A DNA stretch of 64,000 nucleotides from Nymphaea colorata (lineage: Eukaryota; Streptophyta; Magnoliopsida; Nymphaeales; Nymphaeaceae). A program made the position numbers and the translations under genes. Under the pieces are notes generated by a model that was not told where the DNA came from, did not search any database, and saw nothing but the letters and a program-made list of their open reading frames with translations. The stretch is from contig NC_045142.1 of the NCBI RefSeq assembly GCF_008831285.2, positions 25,185,876 through 25,249,875 on the forward strand, in the 5' to 3' direction. Positions 34,067 to 43,471 of this stretch are shown piece by piece (the stretch's first letter is position 1; the number at the start of each line of letters is the position of its first letter).

Positions 34067-35669
34067 CTCAGACGCCATAATCTTCACTCCTCCATTTCCG
34101 CTTTTTGTATCTTCGATTTGTGTGGTTCTTTTGTTTTTTTTTTATTTGATTTCATGTTTTGTTTCTCTTGTTGGGTGTTCACATTTCTTATCGTTCTTAT
34201 TTGCGGCAGTCTGTGTAAACGAGCAGCTAAGTAATAGAAGCATTGAGCTCCATGTATTGAAAACAAGCTTTTGGTGGAGGCATAGAAATGGTTGCCTTAA
34301 CCTTATCTCGTTATCAGTATCGCCGTTCTTTTCTCTGAGTTTTATTATGTTATCCCTTAGGGAATTTGGGCCCTTAGATAGAAACGGGGCTTAGATTTCA
34401 GCCACGCAAGTTGCCTGTACAGGGACCTATCTGACAATAAGAGAAGAATCTATTTTTCTCGTTTGTCAGGTAAGCTATTGGAGGTCGCCCCCATGGAACT
34501 CAGACCCTTCCACACCTTGGTTATGTTAATATGAGCCGACAATGAGTAATCGATCTCTGTTCCTAGGGTTCCTGTCTTGCCTTCTCAAGTTCTTTTGTGA
34601 AAGACCAACAGTAAGAGTACCACAGTGCCTTATAACTTAAAACCTGCAAAAAAGAACAGGGCCTAGCTCTCTGTATCTACGGGAGAGTGAATTTCTTTCG
34701 AATTAGTTCCTAGTAGAACTGTTGTATCCTTTTCCATTTTTATTCTCTTTCTTTTACCAATTGTCATTGTCTTGGCCAAGTATATGATAGAAGAGAACAT
34801 GAATGTCTAAGGGTGCTTTTAACTTTTAAGTAGTGCATAACAATCACCGTGTAGATTCTTCCTGTTTCTAGGATGTTGGTTTTCTTCAACTTATATCGGA
34901 GGCTTGCAGAAGCAAAATGGGCTGCATGAGATGGAGAAACATGCCTGAATTAATAGGCAGTTTGTTCATAAATAACGTTGTTCACGCCTCCGGTGTCTAA
35001 TTGTTCTATTCTCAGTTATTGTTCTCTTATATGTTTTTCACGAAAGAAAAACATGTAATGATCTTTTCTATGGATGAAACATAACATATAGCATTAGCTC
35101 ATCGTTCTCACAAAAACACTTTCATTTCACTTTGTCTTTACAACAAATAGAGCCATTGTTTGGAGCTTGTAGTGGTTAATCTTTTTCTTTTTGTATTTGA
35201 CACAAATTCTCACTATTGCAAGAATCAAGTTTTAACTTTTATTGGATTTAGAGTGCGGTTTTCACTTGATTCCTATTGCAAAAATAGTTGCTATTCTTTT
35301 TGCATAAAGCTTGCATCAAATTTTGGCAACATTGCTAGTGAACGACAAATTAAAATCCCAAATATTCAGTTTATTGCTGACGTCTTTTGTACTTATCATG
35401 TGTTATTAGTTTGCTTTGGTTCTTTATTTAATATTTCTTAGTTTATTTTCTTATTGGGTGTTTTTGGACTGTTTTAATTTGCTTTGATTTTATCATGCTG
35501 CATTATTATGGATGAATTTCCTTTCTTTTCTGTGTATGAAAGGTCTACTTATGCTTTTATGGTTTCTGATGGTTTCTGATGCTCCTTTGTCGTTGTTTCT
35601 CGTACAACTGTTCTTCATGCTAGATTTATATTACTGTTACTGTGAAGAATTATTATACAAAACGTTAAC

Positions 35670-36647
35670 ATGGAAGACAGCGGTCCTTCAAGAGAAAATC
35701 TTACATGGACTGAACCACAAATGGATTACTTAGTCCAGCTTCTTGTGGAGCAGTCACGCATCCCTGGCATGAAATCCGGCGGAGGTTTGAAGCCCAAAGC
35801 ATACACAGCTATTAAAAAAGCAATGATGGATAGATTCGGTCCAGAATTCACGAAAGACAAAATAAAAAACAAATTGAAGTATTCCAAACCCAACTTGACA
35901 GTGATGAAGGAAATGTTGAACATAAGTGGGTTTGGCTACGACCCAATTAACAAATGCATTGAGGTCGACCCCCAAGTATGGAACGACTACATTGAGGTAA
36001 ATTATAAAATTAATATTATTAGGTTTTGTCTCACATGTATTTGCTTCTGCAATATTTGAACACATGAATTTCTTCAGAAATATCCGAATTTTCTTCAGAA
36101 ATATCCGAATAGGAAAAAGTACAGAGGTCCAAAAGTCTGGAGATACTATGATGAGTTCGCCAAGGTATATGGCAAATCTCATGCAACTGGGCAAAACGCA
36201 GTCACATTAAACAACGTGCTTGAAGCTGAGACTGAACCACTCCCATGTACACCTGCATCTCAGACATCACCTTCGTACATGCAGCCTGATAGTGAACAGT
36301 CATTTACACAGTCGCCACTACCTACAACTCCTACAACTGAGAATCCGACAACCAACACAAGTACACGTAGGTCAAAACGGAACAAGTCAACCAATGATGA
36401 CATGTATTACAATTTGTTGAATGGTATAACTAAAAATGTGGACTCCCTCACACATACTTCTAGAGGGTTTCAATATGTCAAATGTTGTGAAATTTTACAA
36501 GAGATGGTGGACACAGGGCTACTAGATAGTCATACGAGACTGATGAGTCTGGACCTGTTAGGAGAGGGAACCAATTCCATGATCTTTCTCAACGTTCCAC
36601 CTGAAGACCGGCTGACATGGTTGTCGCGTAGACTTGGTGATTTGTAG
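35670..36647 (+). CDS. Harbinger ORF1: Myb/SANT-like DNA-binding accessory protein
   Basis: PIF/Harbinger elements need this ORF1 protein, which binds the element ends and helps bring the transposase to DNA in the nucleus. Exon 1 is 35670-35996 (109 codons). It reads LTWTEPQMDYLVQLLVEQ, KPKAYTAIKKAMMDRF and KIKNKLKYSKPNL, the spaced aromatic/basic pattern of a Myb/SANT-like trihelix fold. Exon 2 is 36099-36647 with KYPNRKKYRGPKVWRYYDEFAKVYG, a Ser/Thr/Pro-rich linker with a basic RRSKRNK stretch (possible nuclear signal) and a C-terminal helix ending LPW-like LTWLSRRLGDL. The total is 291 residues. A second acceptor 21 bp upstream (exon from 36078) would add seven residues in frame. No stop interrupts either form. 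It lies 241 bp before the transposase on the same strand. Confidence 0.82.
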
Positions 36648-36770
36648 GTAAGATTCCATGTCTGTTAGTTTAATTATTTGTATGTTTCATTTGGCACAAT
36701 AACATTTGTTGTGTGTTTTTCTTTTCATTCCATGAACATCCATGTAGTGAGAAATTGTTGCAATGTATTT

Positions 36771-36900
36771 GCAGTTTAGTCGAAATGATTGATTTTGTTA
36801 TTCAAGTACCTTACATGTATATGCAGTTTAGTCGAAATGATTGATTTTGTTATTCAAGTACCTTATATGTATATGCAGTTTAGTCGAAATGATTGATTTT
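36771..36900 (+). repeat. 52-bp tandem repeat, 2.5 copies, ending at the transposase start
   Basis: GCAGTTTAGTCGAAATGATT starts at 36771, 36823 and 36875. Each copy holds a splice-acceptor-like ATATGCAG or TTTGCAG and an ATG followed by ATTGATTTTG. The ATG of the third copy is the transposase start. Because 52 is not a multiple of 3, the earlier ATGs are in other frames; one opens a 20-codon upstream frame. Confidence 0.85.
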
Positions 36901-38306
36901 GACATGTTCGATGACGACGATGAACGAGTGCTTTTCATCATTCGAATGGTTTTTGTCTTCATCTTCTTTTGGTTGAAAGACCGACCATCATCTAGGAGGA
37001 TTGTTCATCCATTTCGAGATGCTGGTACATCTTTTGTCCAACTAATGCTTCGCGGTCATCCTAGAAATTGTTTGGACTTACTCCGTATGGAAGGACATAC
37101 ATATATGAGACTGTGTAACATTCTAAGGAATAGAAATTTGTTGGAGGATGCTCGTGACATTACTGTAGAAGAACAAGTAGCTATATTGCTTTTGACAATT
37201 GGACATAATGAACGGAATCGTGCTGTTCAAAATATGTTTCAACATTCCGGACAAACAATAAGTAAATATGTCAGCCTAGTGCTACGAGCGATATATATAC
37301 TGGGTAAGGATTACGTTCGCCGGCCCAATGATGAGATGATGCCAGCACATATTCGACATTCTAAACGATTCTTTTCATATTTTGAGGTAATTTCATCATC
37401 TTCAACTCAACATGACACATACAACATGACAAACTACAACATGACTAATTAGTTGCCTTATCATATAAAATTGTTTAGGAGCAATCGATGGCACACATAT
37501 ACCGGCTTGGGTCCCTTTTTCAGATCAAGCAAGGTTTCGCAATAGAAAAGGTTTCGTTTCTCAAAACGTCATGGCTGTGGTCGGCCTAGATACTAAATTC
37601 CACTACGTTTTGGCTGGATGGGAAGGAAGTGCAACAGACTCAAGAGTATTGTACAATGCACTAGATCATGAAACAGACCCATTTGTTGTCCCAGAAGGTA
37701 CGTAGTTCCACCAACCAGTTCAGTCTTTTATTAAGAAGCATGTATCAATGTATAAATAAATTGTGTTCAATTGTAGGCAAATTTTATCTGGCTGATGGGG
37801 GGTATCCAAACATTGTTGGTTTGCTTACACCTTATCGAGGATATCGTTATCATATGTCTGAGTTTAACACTCGAGGAGCACGTTCACCTAGAACAGAAGA
37901 AGAATTATTCAACCATAGGCATTCATCACTCCGAAATACAGTAGAAAGAACTTTCGGCATGTTGAAAGGTCGTTTTCCAATATTGAAAATGCAAGTTCAG
38001 TATCATTTCCAAAAACAAGCTCAAATTGTTCTTGCTACATGTGTACTGCACAACTTCATAATTGAACACAATCCAAATGCCGAGCAATTTGATGATGAAG
38101 ATGCACCTTCGATTGATAACTTTGTCTTAAGCGAACCTGAAATTGCAAGCCAAACACATCAGCGAGGAAGCAACAATGCTTTGGGAGCAGCTATATCATC
38201 TCAAATATTTACAGATTATCAATTGAATAGTAAGTTTGTTTATAAATGTTGACTACTTCTTCAGTTTGATTGTCTGACATTTGTTTTCTTTTCAACAGGA
38301 CAATGA
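36889..38306 (+). CDS. PIF/Harbinger DDE transposase, spliced, one junction doubtful
   Basis: The nuclease cuts and joins element ends at TTA targets, working with ORF1. Exon 1 is 36889-37386 (MIDFDMFDDDDERV ... RFFSYFE) with the HTH-like part EEQVAILLLTIGHNERNRAV. Exon 2 runs from about 37470 to 37697 and holds GAIDGTHIPAW with the first catalytic Asp. Exon 3, 37777-38229, holds LADGGYPNIVGLLTPYRGYRYH with the second Asp, and NTVERTFGMLKGRFPIL with the Glu. Exon 4 is 38299-38306 and ends in a TGA. All three acidic residues are present. The weak point is the exon 1/2 junction. The only nearby AG (37477-37478) puts GAIDGTH out of frame. The in-frame position before CLGAIDGTH has AA where AG would be expected, preceded by an in-frame TAA. 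The protein may therefore be dead, or spliced in a way I cannot see. Confidence 0.72.
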
Positions 38307-38491
38307 AGATGATGCCCCGCCAAAAGTACTATGTGGTTTTCGAAGGACGTGAGCGAGACATATATGACAGCTGGGAGCGGTGCCAACCATTAGTCTATCG
38401 GTACAAGGGTGCCATCTTCAGATCGTTTGATTCATTACAAGTAGCAAAAAATCACATGCATGAGTATCTCCAGAACAAGTATGGTGTGTAA
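38303..38491 (+). CDS. small ORF: RNase H1 N-terminal hybrid-binding (viroplasmin-like) domain
   Basis: 62 codons, MKMMPRQKYYVVFEGRER onward. KYYVVFEGR, then IYDSWERC, then YKGAIFRSF and a closing amphipathic helix (LQVAKNHMHEYL) are the pattern of the hybrid-binding domain. That domain is found at the N terminus of eukaryotic RNase H1 and in caulimovirus viroplasmin proteins, where it binds RNA/DNA hybrids or double-stranded RNA. The domain fills the whole frame and no RNase H catalytic domain follows. The ATG overlaps the transposase TGA (ATGA, 38303-38306). No acceptor I can find splices it in frame to the transposase, because the only in-frame option (exon from 38265) meets TGA at 38267. 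A polycistronic, reinitiated or separately transcribed product are all possible. Presence inside the TIRs is certain; use by the element is inference. Confidence 0.7.
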   Translation: MKMMPRQKYYVVFEGRERDIYDSWERCQPLVYRYKGAIFRSFDSLQVAKNHMHEYLQNKYGV

Positions 38492-40644
38492 GTACGCAGG
38501 TCTCCACTCATTGAAGATGTTATCGCAAAGCAAGATATAGAAGACACGAAGTAGCCAGAAATGTTGGATTACTTGTTTTGTGATTACATGTTTTCTTTGT
38601 TGGATATGTACTCATTGAACTTTGTTTTTTCTTCTTAGTAGAAAGTACACCCTTTTGTGGATTCGTACTCATGTTACTTTTGTGGACAATTTCTGTTTAA
38701 TGTTTTTGGGAACAAATATATAACTTTTGCAGTTGTAGATTAAGTTAAGAAGGTGTTTTCTGTTGTAATGTGTTGCTAGATATTTCTTTTTGCCTTTTGT
38801 TATATATATCGTGTGAATGGCCGTGTCTTTTAATGAACTGGCTGTATGGTGATTTGTTTTGGGATGATTGATGAAGAAATATATGGGTTCTGCAGTCCAT
38901 TTTTTGTTTATTGGTTTTGGCTTGGTGGTGGTTCCATGAGGTGATGATCTTTCTCGTTTGGTGGTGTGCTTGGGTAATCTGTACATATAAGAATCGGTGC
39001 TGAGGTGATGATCTTTCTCGTTAGATGTTTCGGCTTCGAAACACAAGCTTTTGTGGCATTTATTTGAGTGGTGATCTTTTGTTGTTTTGTAAGTTAGCAT
39101 TCCTACTCCTTCCAAAGTGGAATTGGGGAGGAGAAAAAAAAACAACATTTTCCAGGTTAAATTTTCCCTGTGCATCAAACAAGGTTAAATTTACCATGTT
39201 AAATTCTTCATGTTCATCAAACTGGGTTAAATTTACCACGTTAAATTTCACCCGACAATCAAACAGGGCCTCGTTTTAGAATAGGGTAAAATTTCATCCA
39301 CTAAATTTTTCTAGAAAAATTTACCTTGGTAAACTTACCGCGTTAAATTTCACCCGCCCATCAAACGGGCCCTTAATGTAAAAAGTGTGGATTTGATATC
39401 GGATTCTCGGACGTGAGATCAACGGTAATCAAATGCAACCTTAGGGAATACGCGAAAGAAAAAAGATTTTAAGTGGTAGGCTGAATATATGGATCCATAT
39501 ATAGTTATTATATCTCGATCTTGGTTCGGCCAACAATTCTGATGCTAGCATTCAAAGAGCCCATTACATGAATTTATTGTACTGTACATCAGTGGTAGAG
39601 TCAGAAAAATCGGCTCCATTTTATGGCGAGGGCGATGTTTGGAACCGAATGTTCGACTCCTCACATTATCTTGTGTGGGGGTATTTCAGTCATTTTGGAT
39701 ACCTTTTTTGCCTTCTTGGTTTTTTTCACGGATCAAGGGATGGTCTCCTCTTTAAGTCAAAAGGGCATTTTGGTCATTTCATTTCCAGAGGATGCAGCAC
39801 GGTGAGTAGAGAAACTTACATTTGACCATGACTCGAACCTGGTTAAGCTCTGTCATACGATAAAAAAAAGTAGAGCTCGAGCTAATCATGTTTTGAGCTC
39901 GATTGTTAGACGAGCTGAGCACGAGTTGCTTCAAGATCTAAGCTGGTTAAGAGTCCAAATCATAGACATTTGATGTGCTTTCATAAGCGATGACACAGGT
40001 TCAAAACCTGTTGTTTTCAGCCGCTCGAGCTTGAATGGAACTCAAGCTACAAAATTAATTGAGCTCGACACAAGTTTGAGCAGAGCTTGACTGGGCTTTA
40101 AGCTCGCCTGGAGCCGAGGCCTTGGTTGGGGAATGGAGTTTCAGCCACGTTAACTATGCTCATGTGCAGCCCTACATTTGGCAACAATAGTTGCGGTGTG
40201 TGTTATGTGTCTGAACTTCTTCGAACCCAAAATGTTGCAATTTTCCCCTACATTCATAAAGGAAAACTCTTTACAGAAAAAATATAATAATTAATAAAAA
40301 CCATAATAACAATAGTGGTATCAAAAAAATAGTATCCACAAGAATCAAACAAAAGTGCACCCTGAATGCACCTCATGCTTGACCAATCATACCATACCTA
40401 TAGACTACAATGAGAAGGAGAAAAGAGAATGGGGGTTATAGTAGCATAAAGAGTGAAAAAAGGCTGCTGCTTATGGGCACCAGCAGCCAGATTAACAGGC
40501 ACGAGTTCATAGTCGACCCCCTTTTCCTCCAGGCACACCAGCGGCCTTGTTGTGGGCGTCGACCGCGCCAAACCGTAAACCTTCACCCCCATCTCCCTCT
40601 CTCTCTCTTTAGGATGTGTCTTCTGATTCTTCACAATGCTGTCA

Positions 40645-40652
40645 TTTTTATA

Positions 40653-40699
<47 letters not shown>
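40645..40699 (-). promoter_or_regulatory. TATA box and adjoining (GA)n of GST C
   Basis: TATAAAAA (minus, 40645-40652) is about 53 bp upstream of the ATG and abuts a GA tract (40655-40699; CT on the transcribed sense). The same TATA-plus-GA layout occurs before GST F and before exon 1 of D. Confidence 0.6.
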
Positions 40700-40704
<5 letters not shown>

Positions 40705-42505
40705 ACGTCCGTGCTCCCTCTGTTCTATGAGCCCCATCAAATGGTGGGCAACACCGCGTCCTGGAACACATTGGTCTACTCGCCTCTCTTCTCCTGTTTT
40801 TTTTAGCCTGTTTGGATGGAGGGAGGGAGAGAGAAATGAATGGAAAGGAAGACATTTTTTTTGTTTGAATAATTAAGGAGGGAAAGGAAAGAATAACTAA
40901 TAACTGTGTTTGAATGTAAGGTAAAAAAAAGAAAAAGAAAGAGGAAAAAAATGATATTTTAATATAATTTCAATTTTTTCAAAAAAAAAAAAGAGATTGA
41001 AAGAGAAATGAATGAATGATCATTTCTTTTTCTTTTTTCTCCTTTCCCTCTCCATTATCTTCCATTCCCTTTTCCTTTATTTTCCTTTTTCCTTCATTTT
41101 CCTTCGACATAGCATTAATTTTGTCAGAAGCATTCATTCTTTTTTTTTATTGCTCACCTAAGCACTTAAATACAAGGCCGTAACTTCAATGTATTATTCA
41201 TTTCATCACTTAAATACGTCGTCCTGTCCATTTTACTTTTGTGATAGAGAAGTACAATAGAACAGTACCAGTCACTGATGGTGTGACAAAATTCGTCTCC
41301 TACCGAAAATGATCACACACTTATTTCTTGTGGCAATTTATTGCGTTCACCGGCCTTTTGGATACACTGTTTTTTTTCTTTAGCTTCATTGTTGTTTATT
41401 TATTTTTCTATATGAAAATTTGGTTTGTCGCCGGTTTTTTCCATTTTTCATTTCTTCCCTTTCGCTCAACCTTATTTTTTATTTATTTTTTGAAGTCCAC
41501 AATCATTTTTTGACCTTTGAACTGATCGATCACAATTCATTATATGTGCACCAAATGCCGAATGTTGCTAGACAACAAAAAATTAAAAATTTGTTATTGA
41601 AAACATGGTAAATAATTGATATGATTATTGTTTTCTAATAATAAGCTTTATTATTTTTAACTATCCAACAACATTTGTCGTCCTGCATACTTAAATTACA
41701 CACACACTTCCAAATATATTTATATAATATATTTATAAAAACTATTTTTTATATAAAAAATGTTTTGAATCAAGTTGTCTTACAGCACATGTTGGTTTTT
41801 CTATTACCAAAATGTTGATGTTATGAGAGTATTCATTTTTTTTACAGTAAACACACTATTACAACCTAAAATCATCAACTTAATATATATTTATATCAAC
41901 ATATCTTATCAAGGTTATATTAAAAAAAGAAAACACTTTCAATATCGTATTTAAAGACTCTGACTTTCATCACTAACTTAATAGTCTGGTTGGTACAAAG
42001 CCAGACCATTAAGTTGAGAGAGAATTAAGTTGAGAGAGAGAGATGTGTGTACATGATAGGGGCTGAGTCACATGTGCATGTGTGGGCGGTTGTCCTCACG
42101 GTCTCAAAAAATATTATATGTTTATACATTAGCTGGCTACAATCGTTTACTTATTTATATAGTACCCCACAATCATTTTACCATGTATTTGAGGGGATGT
42201 AAAGTTTTTTTGGTGCAGATTGTCCAAAAATTTATAGCTCAGCCATGGTGTGTAGATAAAAATGAATTTTACTTTCATTTAGCATTTAAATATAAAAAGT
42301 TTGCGCTCATTTGTAAAGTTTCTCCTTTAAAAAAATGTTTAGATATAAAAAAAAGTTTTTATTTTTTCTATTAATCATATGTAAACATCTCATATCTGAT
42401 GTCGCAAATGAAATTCACATGTTGTACCTAAAATTCACATTTCGAGTACTTGATATTAAGTTTATACGTCCGCAAAATCTCGAGTACTTTTCTTATAAAA
42501 TTTTT

Positions 42506-42775
42506 TATATGATGAGAATATATGCAAATAGCCGTTTAATTTAACATTTAAAGTTCACAAACTTTAATTTTTTTAATTTAGAACTGTCATAATTGGAAGC
42601 AAATCATGGAACCACCGCCTTTGTTAAAAAATAAAAGTAATATATGATGAGAATATATGCAAATAGCCGTTTAATTTAACATTTAAAGTTCACAAACTTT
42701 ATTTTTTTTAATTTAGAACTGTCATAATTGGAAGCAAATCATGGAACCACCGCGTTTGTTAAAAAATAAAAGTAA
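42506..42775. repeat. 135-bp tandem duplication
   Basis: 42506-42640 and 42641-42775 are near-identical, both starting TATATGATGAGAATATATGC. Differences are few, for example CACCGCCTTTG versus CACCGCGTTTG. Confidence 0.9.
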
Positions 42776-43098
42776 AAGTGAAATTTTAGGAGTTCTGCCA
42801 TCAGTTTTTGATAAGCTTGTATTCTACTATATCTCACCATAATTTAAAAAAAGTCGATACAAGGGCGTTACTAATAGTGCGACAACAGTTTGCATCGAAC
42901 ATCATTTTACCCAGCAGTTTTGTAATAAAAGCAAGTTTTGTAATGAAAGCAAGTTTTTTATGAGTTTTAAAACCCTTTCTTTTTCGTCTTTTCTTTTTGG
43001 TTGGGTTGGGTGACACTTCCAAAACCTTATCCTTGAATAACTTAAAAGGGCCTGCTGGGTTATTTTCTGGGTTATTTTATTTTATTTTACAAAACCAT

Positions 43099-43471
43099 GG
43101 GCATTGGGCCGGGTACCTAACAGGTACCCGTTACTAGAGAGAAAAGTACCCGTTCCTAGACCCGACTCAAGCGGAGAGAAAAGGGCATCGAGTTGGCTCG
43201 ATCAATTATCTGGCTGGCCCGGTGAGCCCGATTAAGCTCGGGTGTAGGCCTGATAATATATTTTTTATATATATTTTGTTGATTTTTATATATAATTATA
43301 ATATTTTGTTACAAATTTATATATTATTTTATATTAATATATAAATTTTTTAATTTAATCGAGTCGGGCCCAAGCCAAGCTCGGGCTCGAGTTTGTAGGG
43401 CCGGACCTAGGTTTTGGTTGTCAGGCTGGTTCGAGCCCTACTCCACATCAGGCCAGGCCGACCCGATGCTC
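43099..43471. mobile_element. inserted GC-ended element absent from unit 1
   Basis: Unit 1 reads AAAACCATGATTTATCAAAA (about 7627). Unit 2 has about 370 extra bases between CCATG and TTAATCAAAATC. The insert starts GGCATTGGGCCGGGTACC and ends GGCCGACCCGATGCTCAGGC, with an A/T core, resembling the layout of the MITE at 9483-9747. Exact ends and target duplication are unresolved. Confidence 0.5.

Larger units (their letters stand above)
33309..39372 (+). mobile_element. PIF/Harbinger DNA transposon, 6064 bp, two-gene type plus an extra ORF
   Basis: The left end AGGCCCGTTTGATGGGCGGG and the right end, reverse-complemented, GGGCCCGTTTGATGGGCGGG differ only at the first base, and GTGAAA follows in both. 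TTA flanks both sides (33306-33308, 39373-39375), the PIF/Harbinger target preference. Inside, on one strand, are a Myb/SANT-like ORF1 (35670-36647), a DDE transposase (36889-38306) and a 62-codon hybrid-binding-domain frame (38303-38491). The first 750 bp are GC- and CT-rich with internal duplications. From 34100 to 35669 and from 38492 to 39340 I see no further gene. The element is in GST C intron 1, absent from the matching intron of GST F. Confidence 0.93.
33178..39443. mobile_element. Tourist-like MITE split by the Harbinger element
   Basis: 33178-33308 and 39376-39443 form two arms. The left start AGTTGCATTTATTTTCC matches, reverse-complemented, the right end GGTTGCATTTGATTACC, and both arms continue with TGATCTCA. 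They would make one MITE of about 200 bp if the Harbinger element were removed. GST F intron 1 keeps only AGTTGCATTTGACT at this place. Limits are approximate. Confidence 0.5.
32444..40592 (-). pseudogene. phi-class glutathione S-transferase (copy C), splice donor of exon 1 lost
   Basis: Exon 3 is 32444-32889, exon 2 is 33081-33129 (PFGQIPVFEDGDLKLF) and exon 1 is about 40449-40592 (MGVKVYGLARSTPTTRPL, candidate catalytic Ser11). Exons 2 and 3 are open and closely match copy F. At the end of exon 1, F and D read CTTAATGTATGC with the donor GT after AAT. C reads CTTTATGC, a 4-bp loss of AATG that removes the last codon and the donor. Read through, the frame ends ten codons or so later at SPSHCSL and gives a protein of about 66 residues. 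Intron 1 is further enlarged by a 6.1 kb PIF/Harbinger element on the opposite strand. Only an unseen alternative donor or first exon could rescue the gene. An AC-repeat (32373-32428) lies just past the stop. Confidence 0.75.
5291..41105. repeat. tandem GST unit 1 (B-type + C-type copy), enlarged by insertions
   Basis: The order of homologous blocks is: 5291-6760 (starting near ATTGCTCACCGAAGCAGTTAG), 7470-8525, 10345-11443, GST B, 12890-14738, 31724-33180, then GST C exon 1 with flanks 39450-41105. The same order recurs in units 2 and 3. The unit is about 36 kb because it carries the LINE/Copia nest, the PIF/Harbinger element and several MITEs. Limits are approximate, set by where similarity to the next unit starts. 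Confidence 0.7.

Noticed and set aside
33328-34234. Overlapping frames rich in Pro, Ser and Leu in the Harbinger head
   Set aside because: They translate CT-rich repeats and poly(C) in several frames at once; no domain or consistent codon use.
35160-35441. 93-codon frame upstream of Harbinger ORF1
   Set aside because: Hydrophobic, AT-rich, no domain, no link to ORF1 splicing visible; treated as leader or intron DNA.
38270-38302. Extending the hybrid-binding ORF upstream to 38270, or splicing it onto the transposase
   Set aside because: No ATG lies there, TGA sits at 38267 in that frame, and the good acceptor at 38298 gives another frame; the ATG at 38303 is the first in-frame start.
40645-40852. 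Plus-strand frames over the GA tract (RERERERE-type)
   Set aside because: Microsatellite translation in the GST C promoter region.
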